From Isoetes taiwanensis (Eukaryota > Streptophyta > Lycopodiopsida > Isoetales > Isoetaceae), in the NCBI GenBank assembly GCA_021234155.1, contig JAJEKV010000013.1:13681877-13745876 (forward strand): 64,000 nucleotides of DNA. The letters run 5' to 3'. The translations under genes were made by a program, and so were the position numbers. This document shows positions 55,800-64,000 of the stretch, in pieces. Under the pieces are notes generated by a model, which had not been told where the DNA came from, did no database searches, and saw only the letters and a list, made by a program, of their open reading frames with translations. The stretch's first letter is position 1. The number at the start of each line of letters is the position of its first letter.

Positions 55800-56912
55800 C
55801 AACTCTAAGTCAGAAGGGAGCACAAACAGTTCGTTCGACGTTCAAATTACCACTCAACCTCACACAAGAGGCAACCTCTGCACTACGTGCCACAAGCCAA
55901 CAAGCAGAGGTACTTAGAAAGGCAAGCATCATGGTATGGGACGAAATGGGGATGACACATACGCAAGCGCTCACTAACGTCGACAGGGTTCTACGCGAGG
56001 TACGCCAAGATGACAGGCCGTTTGGGGGAATGATAATGCTCACCGGCGGTGATTTCCGACAACAATTGCATGTGATCAAGCGTGCAACAAAGACAGAAAT
56101 CATCTCGAAGTGTGTCAAGAGAAACCCATTGTGGATTAATTTCAAAACCCACAAGCTGACACAAAACATGCGGGCCAGAAAAGACGAGCAAATCTTCTCA
56201 AATTGGCTGTTACGACTCGGTAATGGGGAACGGATGAACAATGAGTCAGGACTCGATCGCGACTTGGTTGAGATACCTGAAGAATGCGTGGTAGAAGACG
56301 ACTTGATTGACAGCATCTTCGGCAAGGAAATAACAGAGGCAAATGTGCACCTATTGTATGACAAGGCCATCTTGACTCCAAAGAATGAAGACACGCTGAG
56401 AATCAACAATAAGGTCCTTCTAAGGTTGAATGGACATCTCCATACGTACACGAGTATAGATGCCATCATTGCAGAAGGCGAAGATGCTACAAGGGATTTC
56501 CCAATTGAGTTCATCAACCACCTGACTCCTTTTGGCATGCCACCGCATAAGTTACACATCAAGGATGGTGCCATCATCATCCTACTCAGAAACATGAACC
56601 CAAAGGCCGGTCTCTGCAATGGCACCCGCCTCCGTGTAATCAAAGCGCACCCAAGAATCATAGATGCAGAAATAATCACTGGCACCTACAAAGGTACACG
56701 AGTCCTCATACCAAGGATAACACTGGAGCCATCAGATAACGACCTCCTCCCCTTCAAACGAAGACAGTTCCTTGTGCGACTTGCATTCTCGATGACCATA
56801 AACAAGTCGCAAGGATAGTCAATGACCTCCGTTGGCATCTACCTACCAACTCCAGTATTCGCACACGGCCAGCTCTATGTCGCATTCTCAAGGTGCATTA
56901 CACAACACTGAG
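55800..56912 (+). pseudogene. Helitron PIF1-type helicase, C-terminal half
   Basis: From about 55,800 the frame reads RSTFKLPL, then VWDEMGM (motif II), MLTGGDFRQQL (motif III), LTQNMRA, and near the end RLAFSMTINKSQG. A TAG (56,816-56,818) interrupts, then the same frame gives the last motif QLYVAFSRC and stops about 56,912. The Walker A motif and the whole Rep/nuclease part are missing. The 295-codon open stretch from ATG 55,931 is only an internal piece. The enzyme unwinds DNA during rolling-circle transposition; this copy lacks ATP-binding and nicking parts and is dead. Confidence 0.9.
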
Positions 56913-57056
56913 TGAAGGTATACATTTAAGAAACCTCAAGACAAGGAGCACTGCTAAAAAACAAAAAGAGGTTCACTCCAAATATAGTCTACAAAGAAAT
57001 TCTACGGGATGAAATAGCCCCTTAGTTTCTATGGATTTCTTACATTGTACTAATAC

Positions 57057-57083
57057 CCAGCAGCACTAGGCACTATAACTATG
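57057..57083 (+). mobile_element. Degenerate Helitron 3' end-like sequence
   Basis: CCCAGCAGCACTAGGCACTATAACTA is a decayed version of the terminus 110 bases downstream (CCCAGCAACGCTGGGCACCA, then TTACTAG). The stem is damaged. Confidence 0.45.
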
Positions 57084-57168
57084 TTTGGATATTTTTTAAT
57101 TCCAATAATAAAAGCTTACTGCACACATTTCTTATTGCAATAAAAACATTTACAAACTTCCAACGAAT

Positions 57169-57196
57169 GCCCAGCAACGCTGGGCACCATTACTAG
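57169..57196 (+). mobile_element. Helitron 3' terminus
   Basis: A perfect hairpin GCCCAGC-AAC-GCTGGGC (57,169-57,185) is followed by ACCATTACTAG and then T, the classical Helitron end: hairpin about 10 bases before CTRR, insertion before T. It lies 285 bases after the helicase remnant on the same strand. Confidence 0.85.
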
Positions 57197-57399
57197 TACG
57201 AGAGAAGGTTACCTAAGAAGAATCATAACAAGTACGTGACAATTACATGTTGCCCGTTGTGCTAATTGTTCTCTAACATGGAGATCATTTGATGACATGT
57301 TCAACTAGGATGACACAATACCAACATCAAAGTCCCTTGCATCTACAAAGAACTCATTGACTAAATCGCACAAAACCATTAGTTACAAAATGTAAACCT

Positions 57400-57745
57400 T
57401 AGAACATCTAGTAATTGCAACTACTACAAAAGCCTATTAAGATATGCACTTAAATTTGATGAGTGCGCTCTAGATTTGTGATAAACATCTAATAGTTGCA
57501 ACTACTGACAAAAGCCTATTAAAAAATGTTCTTAAATTTGATGAGTGCGCTCTAAATTTGTGACCTTAAAACATCTAATAGTTGCAACTACTGTAAAAGC
57601 CTATTAAAAAATGCTCTTAAATTTGGTGATTGCGCTCCTGAATTTCGTGCCTTAGATTTGTGACCTTCGAGCAATTTTAATTGGACACCGCTCTTGAATT
57701 TCGTACCTTAGATTTGTGACCTTAGAGCAATTTTAATGACACCCA
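57400..57745. repeat. Two adjoining tandem repeats (about 82 bp x3; about 62 bp x2)
   Basis: The first array starts near 57,403, 57,484 and 57,565 with ACATCTA(A/G)TA(G/A)TTGCAACTAC and ends in TTTGATGAGTGCGCTC. The second has (C)TTAGATTTGTGACCTT(A/C)GAGCAATTTTAAT at about 57,651 and 57,708. No coding. Confidence 0.75.
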
Positions 57746-58760
57746 TGGCTGAGTGCGCTCTTTAATTCCGAACAATTTCTAGAAATGTCTATTTTTTATC
57801 ATTTAGACAAGAATATAAAGTGAACAAGCAAATCGTAAATTTTCCTGACAACGTTGGGCTATCTGCCTCAACTCATGCCTGCTTATGTAGAAATGAAAAA
57901 TAATTGCAGCTTCCAAGTTCCAATTTTGAAAATAATGACAGAGAAAAATTGATCAAACACAAGAAACAAATACGCAATTCCACATTGTCTTAAAGACTAG
58001 CCTCAATTTACAACAATGAAAGTAAAGCTATATGGTCGAAATACCACTCAGAGATGTATCTTTCTGCAAATTTTTCTCATCCAAGAGCTGCAACAACAAT
58101 TCCACAGCAAGTGATTTTGCTTGAACTAATAGGCTGATTTTATTACATCTATATTCTCTAATCTTCATATTACACCATCAACTATCAGACCTATATGGCA
58201 AATATAATCCAGCATTCCAAGGAAATCACAAGTACAATTTGTGAACAAAGGTTCATTCATTCTAGCAAACACCACCAAGGACTAGGATATTCGTGGCATG
58301 ATCCGTAAAAGCATTTAAAAGAGAGAACTCAAAAGTTCTAAGGTAGCAGCACCCCATCTCTTGACAGCTGACCTTTCCTGCTATGCATCCTCCCATCTTT
58401 AAGTTCATTTTCATATCGCGACCACGTTTCATATTTTCAATATCTAGCGACCTCACATTTGAAAGGTCTTTCATCCTAAATCTAACCTGCACTGCAAATT
58501 TAAAATCCAAAATGCAGATAAAATTAGCAAAGTAAATCATAACAGTTCCATAAATTCTGAAAGGACTTTGTGTGGCACGCTTATCATCATAAACGACCAC
58601 CTTGCTCGGTAGATATCACAAATATTGCATTTCCTATTGATGTCGTGGAAGATGGCCCCGGACATGCTAGATCCCTTAACAGTTGGGATGCCATTAGTGC
58701 ATGATTGATTACCATCATTCAAACACGAACATAGCCTGGATTCAACATAAACTTCGCTGA
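57746..58760. other. No gene recognised; 3' side of a minus-strand pseudogene
   Basis: The frame 58,600-58,262 (minus) is open for 112 codons without a domain. The missing last CBS-domain exon of the pseudogene to the right was looked for here and not found. Confidence 0.3.
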
Positions 58761-58774
58761 AGTGCATAAAAAAT

Positions 58775-59660
58775 GGTATGACCACATTCTCATGATCCAC
58801 AACAGGCAAAAATGAAACTGCTGATGGCGGAGATTCCATCTTTTGCATGGCATCAACACCCATTGCACTTTCACGAATTGAACGTGGCAACTTGTAGTGG
58901 TTGCGATTAAGATCACTGCATTTTGTAATGATTGACCCTTAAATTTCAAAACTATCTTACCTGTTAGACCTTTCTGCAACTGTCAGCTTCAAAATCTCTT
59001 CCCCTTTAGATTCAAGAGCACGCCTAAAATCACCATCTGTAAATGTTCTACGGATGCGTTTGCCCTTGTCCACAACTATAAGACAACCACATCCTTTCAC
59101 ACTAAGCTCCACCAGCTTATCCATGATAAGGTCATTCTCTTTGCAGATAGGTACATTCTTTTTCATGACACCCTGAAACTGCAAAATATATTCCTTGCTT
59201 GCTCAAGCATCCCACAGTTCTAATAAAATTCTTGGTACTTTTCTGATTATTCCAACAAGAGACAATAGGGACATAGTTTCAGATAACTATTACATTATAT
59301 TATAGTAATCAACTTATACAAAACATTTACTGCTAGAATGTATCCACCAATTCATCTTTTTAGTCTAAACGATGGGGAAAATTTAGATACTAACCTTCCC
59401 AAAAGTTGTAAATTTATATGCTTTTAAGTATCACAATGGCAGTAGATGTGATTAAGGCAAGGTCAAAGGGGCAAAGACGAGGAACCAGCCTCAAAAGCTC
59501 TTCTGTTTCACCAGTCTTGCTAAATAGCACTAGGACATCTTTACACTCACAATGCCAATGCCATCATGTAGACGTATTTAATCCCCGTAGACACAAATTT
59601 TTGGGAGATCTTTTGTGCAATGTAGCCACTCTTGCCCACACCAGAACTGTACTAACGTCT
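58775..59660 (-). pseudogene. Arabinose-5-phosphate isomerase (KdsD/SETH3-like), decayed
   Basis: Minus-strand pieces are in gene order. The SIS domain (59,644-59,440) has SGVGKSGYIAQKIS, then after lost sequence DVLVLFSKTGETEELLRLVP, joined without the intervening block to LCPFDLALITSTAI. The first CBS domain (59,180-58,968) has VMKKNVPICKENDLIMDKLV and KGCGCLIVVDKG, then TFTDGDFRRAL. An 80-base intron with good sites (GTAAGA...CTACAAG) leads to the second CBS domain (58,888-58,775; AMQKMESPPSAVSFLPVVDH). The retained intron shows DNA-level copying, not retroposition. SIS deletions and a missing N-terminus and last exon make it dead. The parent enzyme converts ribulose-5-phosphate to arabinose-5-phosphate for KDO synthesis. 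Confidence 0.85.
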
Positions 59661-59769
59661 GTTGTACAGGTGCAGACAGAGTTGTATGAATGCTTGCACT
59701 TGGGCATAATCTAGGCGCTGGAAAAGAAATCTAAGTATGGAAGTGAAACTGGAACAGCCGAATTGTTAC

Positions 59770-59900
59770 CTGTTCCACCTTTTTGGTCTGCAGTTTTGCT
59801 GATGAATCGAAGACCTTGCAGTGCATGCTCTGCGCTAGATTTAGTCCTCACAAATCTTGAAGTCCTGCTTGCCCACCATCGATTGCTACCACCATATGGA
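59770..59900 (-). pseudogene. Respiratory burst oxidase homologue (Rboh) exon fragment
   Basis: The minus strand encodes SRFVRTKSSAEHALQGLRFI followed by SKTADQKGG and a good donor (ACAG/GTAACA at 59,770). RTKSSAE-AL-GLRFISKT is the conserved stretch before the EF-hands of plant NADPH oxidases, as I know the family. Upstream sequence (to 59,941) is open but unlike Rboh. No EF-hand exon follows; instead the KdsD fragment begins 110 bases on. A captured or duplicated piece. Confidence 0.65.
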
Positions 59901-60009
59901 TGACAGGCGAACACAGGCGATTGGATAATCCTTCTGCACACTCCTCACATGACTGCATCACAGCTTTTTCTCCATTCCAAAGCTCCCTGTGTTCTTATTC
60001 ATCATATTG

Positions 60010-60190
60010 GAGCTGCCAGTTACCCGGTCCAGAACATCCTTGATCCACAACGCAACTGACCGTGCATTTACAGGGAACAAAGGGTTTTTAGCAGTCATCA
60101 ACATATACTGAGTATATTCTAGCATATACTCAGTATATCCCACAAACCCACATAAACGAGGGTTTGCCCCCCTAGGCGCAACCCAACAAC
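60010..60190 (-). repeat. Dispersed repeat shared with 22,776-22,960
   Basis: Read on the minus strand, GGGGGGCAAACCCTCGTTTA and the TATATGCTAGAATATACTCA block align with the 22.8-kb copy. Similarity fades after CTGTAAATGCACGGTCA. Confidence 0.65.
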
Positions 60191-60194
60191 CCAA

Positions 60195-62256
60195 AAAATA
60201 AGCATGCTTATGAGATGGCTAAAAATCTACAAACTTATTGTTCGTAATTGATAAAAAGGAAAGATGATCCTAGAATCATGCCAGAAATAATAAGCATAAA
60301 TTTTAAAATTTTGGTGCATATAATACATTTTGAGTTTAAAATCAGTGTTGGGCACAGATTCTTAACCGACAACTGTTCGCGATACTTGGTAAATGAAAAG
60401 TATACCATTGCACAAATTCTTAAGCGACAACTGCCTGCCCATGTTATTTGGTAAATGCTAATTGAGAAAAATCTAATGCTAGAAATTTGTAATTAAGGTG
60501 AATTGTGGCGTCCTGCAAATAACCAAATGCCTTAATGAGATCTGATCATAGAATCAATTCCTACATCTAATCATTATATGGAAGTCACTATAATTAGCTT
60601 GAAAATATGATGCACAAAGTGAAGTGATAGTTAAAGAACCCTTTGTAATAACAAAATGAAATGATCTTATCGAAAGCGATTCATTGCTAGGTTTGAGTGC
60701 TATTGTAGGCAAGCGTGAAGTAGCATATGTAGATTACCTTGCTAAATTGAAGGGCAAGAGAAAAATGGGAGAACTGAAGTAGGCCTAAATGTATTTTTAT
60801 TATAGAAAAGCATATATAGATTAAGTTGGTAAATTTAAATGGGGGCAAGACAAAAATTGGAGATTGGAAGAGAAATTATTATATAATATCAACACATGTA
60901 ACTTGGATAAACTACATGATACGTGCTACAAAGCAGAAAATGAAATAGTTCTTCCTTGAAGGCCAAAATGTTCTCACGTAATCCTTTATGTTCATCCCAT
61001 TGCATTGTTTCATCCTTTACATTCATTTCATTCCATCGCTCAAACATCAGGCATAAGAATAGTATAGGCAGACATGAAATTCTGGGCATGGGGCATGAGC
61101 TTGCTAAATTTGAAAGGGATCAAGAGAGGTATAAAAGGGAGACGATATGTTCAGTGGTTCAAAAATACATATTTGTTCTATTCTACCTTAGATTTGAAAA
61201 GGAGTTGATATTTGTTCTATTCTAGCTTATTCATTGAAAGATTTATATTTGTTGATTTCTCTCTTGTAGGGGACATGAAAGAGAAGCCATACCTTGACAA
61301 TCCGGTGGGCATTTGTCCAAGGACCACTAAAGAGAAAGGACCACTAAAGAGAAGCCATACCTTGACAATACGGTGGGCAACCATTCAACTCTGCAAAAAG
61401 ATTGATTCTAGCATCAGAGGTTTTTATGTACCATATCATCAGCCTACATGAGCAAAATGTCTAATTATGTAAAGATGATGAGTATTCTTAGATTGTGCAT
61501 TGCTATCCTTCTGGCAGGAATTTTGATGATTTTGGGATGGGGTTTTGCAGATGGACACAGCTTCTTTTCTTGGTGATGTTAAAATGCCTGGACATTTTGC
61601 TAGTCCCTTCAAAGATGGGAGGCAAGGGATGGCTAAAGTGGCACTTTGTAGATGGGCTTGATGAAGTACCTCAACATCCCTTTGTATGGCTTGAAATGTA
61701 ACATTACACATGTGCCAATCTTTGTGGACTAATGCTTAATATTGAAATGCCTGATATTGCTACAATATGATGGGAGCACTTTCTAGATATATATGAAGCT
61801 TAAATTGCCAAATTATACCAAATTTACGATTTGATTTCTTATAAACGCATGTAATCTTGTTGCCATAAAGCCTACACATGGTGGTGTTGCATGTGTTGTT
61901 GCTATAAAATGCCTAGACATGGTAATGTTGAGGAAATTAAAGTAACATTGACAAATTCAAGTAACACATTAATTTAATCCCAGTGAATATGCAGGTTATA
62001 ATGATAAAAAGTTCCATCGTCCTGAGATAGGAAACTTAATACATCCATGTTTGCCCAATTTTCATGTTGATCAATTCTAACATGGACACCTCGACACCAT
62101 CAAAGGTACTGCTATATGTAATGGACACCTCACAGTAAGTCCCATTATTGTACATTACCTACATGTAATGTACAGCAATACAAATTTATAAATATCATCA
62201 CCCCTTGTTGTCAGCACATTCTGCATTATATTCTCTGCAATAATATGTGTAGAAAC
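60195..62256. other. No gene recognised
   Basis: A 60-base imperfect tandem repeat (CACA(G/A)ATTCTTAA(C/G)CGACAACTG) is at 60,353-60,460, and another (AGAAGCCATACCTTGACAAT) at 61,280-61,380. A segment 61,551-61,670 (plus), after TTTTGCAG, reads ASFLGDVKMPGHFASPFKDG and then stops; it could be an exon of an unknown gene. Confidence 0.35.
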
Positions 62257-62859
62257 CATGGAATAATTTAAGGGCTAAACTTAGCTGTTTGGCGATTTTT
62301 TAGCACATTTTCAAAAAAAATTGGCTAAAGTAAATGGAAAATATTGGGAAAAAAATTATAATTTTAGCTTAACTTTTTTGGGACTACACCAATCCTGAAG
62401 CTCTTTAGCCAAACGCTAGAAAGTAAGTGAGCGAAATTTTATACCGTTTAGCTAAACCATAGAAACTTTCAGAATGAATTTCGGGCTAGTTTAGCTAACT
62501 CATTCTAGTTTATATGAAATATATGATTAGTAGTTTAGAATTTAGCATTATTAATTAATTTGAGTCCTAGACTTTGCTAGTTTGCATTATTTTATTAGAA
62601 TGTTTTCACAAAGAAAATGACTAAAATAAGTGGAATATAATAAAAAAGTATAGTAATTTGATTTAATATTTTCTGTTGGCCACACCATAGAAATTTTTGG
62701 GATGATGTTTGGGTTAGTTTAGCCAAATGCTAGAAAGTATGAGAGGAAAAATGTGTAGAGTTTAGCTAAACCACAGAAAGTTTTGGGATTAATATCGAGC
62801 AAGTTTAGCTAAAGTCATTCTGGCTAATAAGAAATATGCGATTAGTAATTTATTCCCTG
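62257..62859. mobile_element. Small hAT-like TIR element, copy 3
   Basis: It is 603 bp. The ends are CATGGAATAATTTA and, inverted, CAGGGAATAAATTA; the flanks carry an exact 8-base duplication GTAGAAAC (62,249-62,256; 62,860-62,867). This fits a non-autonomous hAT element. The interior repeats TTTAGCTAAAC motifs. Related copies are at 20,117 (inverted, complete) and 53,150 (truncated). No coding. Confidence 0.8.
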
Positions 62860-62867
62860 GTAGAAAC

Positions 62868-63500
62868 ACCTTCTGGAAGTTAGAAGCCACTGAATGAAGA
62901 TAGGAATGAAGATCCGTAGACCCTGAGAATGAAATCAAAATGGAATGCTAGAAATAGATATGATATGTCAGCAGAGAAACAAATGCTCTAGACAATCTTA
63001 TAGCAGTAGTTAATGGTAATATTCATGTCAGATGTGCTGCTCAATTTACCAATAAAGAATTCCGCATTTTAGCTAAACTATGTTATGCTATATAAATATT
63101 CAGTGTGCCATGTAATGAGCAGCGGCATGTCATAAATCAGTCTAGATCTGCCCAGATGGAAATTTAAGAGGAGTTGAACCAAATCACAGCCTCTAATTGA
63201 GGAGAAAAAGCCAGAACATCACATAAAATCTACTTAATAAGCTCTGGTTATGCCACCTCAACGAACTGATGCATGGTTTAGAAGAAAGTTTAGGGAGCAA
63301 GGTCTGATGCCGCTGTCACCATGAGCTAGACTTCCAGCAGTTCGGGCTCCATCTTTGCCTGGTTTTCATCAACAAATTAAACCTATCATCACATCCGATC
63401 AAAATGCTCTTGCATAACTAAGAAAGAATGCATTTTATCGTATAGTAAATGTACTGTAAATGCAAGTCAATATTTCTGATGTCTAGATTTACCAGATTTA
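62868..63500. other. No gene recognised
   Basis: AT-rich sequence with no long frame and no repeat noticed. Confidence 0.3.
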
Positions 63501-63504
63501 AATG

Positions 63505-63817
63505 TAATCTGGTCGAACCTGCAATATGGAGATCAATCTTAAAAAAAATTGAGACAATATCCATTGTATTTGATAAATAGGATACAATTTAAATTGTAAT
63601 CTAGAGACTATATAAATGAATACCTATTACCAAGTTGTAGAGCAAAATGGGTTTGAACATACCTATTACCAAGTTGTAGAGCAAAATGGGTTTGAACATA
63701 ATTCGCTCTAACCTGCAATATGGAGATCAATATTTAGGACAATAGAGAAAATATCCACTGTATTTGATGAATCAGATGCATTCTAAATTGTAATCTAGAG
63801 ATTATATAAACGAAAAA
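63505..63817. repeat. Duplicated segment with embedded 39-bp tandem repeat
   Basis: AACCTGCAATATGGAGATCAAT opens two imperfect copies (about 63,516 and 63,710), each ending TAATCTAGAGA(C/T)TATATAAA. Between them a 39-base unit (ACCTATTACCAAGTTGTAGA...) is repeated exactly at 63,622-63,660 and 63,661-63,699. Confidence 0.8.
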
Positions 63818-63838
63818 CACCAGGATAATTACTTGTAC

Positions 63839-63917
63839 CTTTTAAATATACCAAGTAGCACTGCAAGCTTATCTTGCAAAGAATCACCATAAATCGTTGT
63901 TGCTCTACTATTCAGCT
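63839..63917 (-). CDS. Possible exon of unknown gene
   Basis: A 79-base minus-strand segment lies between acceptor TTTTGCAG and donor AAAAG/GTACAA, open in one frame (LNSRATTIYGDSLQDKLAVL). Both splice sites are good. No family recognised and no neighbouring exon is visible before the window edge. Confidence 0.3.
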
Positions 63918-64000
63918 CTGCAAAATGCATGAGAAAAACAATTAGAATCCCTATGGACTGTAGTAAAAATTATAATAGTTTCAGGCATGTCTCTACCATT

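Noticed and set aside
55810-56685. 291-codon minus-strand frame
   Set aside because: Exact antisense shadow of the Helitron helicase; the sense strand carries the helicase motifs.
59958-60194. 78-codon minus-strand frame with a partner at 22,769
   Set aside because: The shared part is a dispersed repeat; the differences do not respect codons, so coding is not supported.

Overview
This is land-plant nuclear DNA in which transposable elements, their debris and gene fragments dominate; no intact host gene is visible. The evidence for a land plant is a plastid-type trnN-GUU copy, fragments of a chalcone-synthase-type enzyme, a plant thioredoxin (ACHT type), a plant arabinose-5-phosphate isomerase with CBS domains and a respiratory burst oxidase homologue, plus plant-type Ty3/Gypsy, LINE, hAT and Helitron sequences. 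I cannot say which land-plant lineage.

Layout. 1-8,056: a decayed Ty3/Gypsy element on the minus strand (gag, protease, RT-RNase H-integrase). A long unrecognised minus ORF (947 down to 1) lies where a 3' accessory ORF would sit and runs off the window edge. 8,059-9,500: a short lysine-rich ORF, a strong palindrome and an A-rich tract. 10,472-11,169: a possible exon, then a convincing ACHT-type thioredoxin exon. 12,054-13,230: a fold-back element family, three copies. 13,640-16,558: a second, more degraded Gypsy element. 16,820-20,100: two LTR-like blocks (here X and Y) joined by 344-bp tandem repeats; the same X-Y arrangement recurs at 47,364-50,995. 20,117-20,697: a small TIR element, with related copies at 53,150-53,383 and 62,257-62,859. 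23,459-26,850: three copies of an exon-like unit, one interrupted by a 5'-truncated LINE.

27,713-41,455: an AT-rich satellite-like domain holding a 1.5-kb duplication (27.7 kb and 37.4 kb), a nearly full-length LINE (29,257-35,871), a SINE-like insertion (36,861-37,104) and a higher-order array of about 1.17 kb. 41,811-42,000: a frameshifted type III polyketide synthase fragment. 42,735-42,985: the truncated 3' end of the large LINE's family. 43,065-48,555 reads on the minus strand as one disrupted retroelement: LTR X, a tRNA primer-binding site, a leader with the plastid trnN and hairpin-forming repeats, a single long unknown ORF broken by stops and a hAT element, then gag. 55,800-57,196: the C-terminal half of a Helitron helicase and a Helitron 3' terminus. 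58,775-59,900: adjoining fragments of two unrelated host genes. The remaining right side is mostly unassigned.

No operon-like cooperation exists here. The relationships are structural: nested insertions with target duplications give relative ages (for example Y block, then LINE, then hAT), and duplicated segments supply empty sites. The most unusual object is the 43-48.5 kb element with its unknown pre-gag ORF and captured plastid tRNA.
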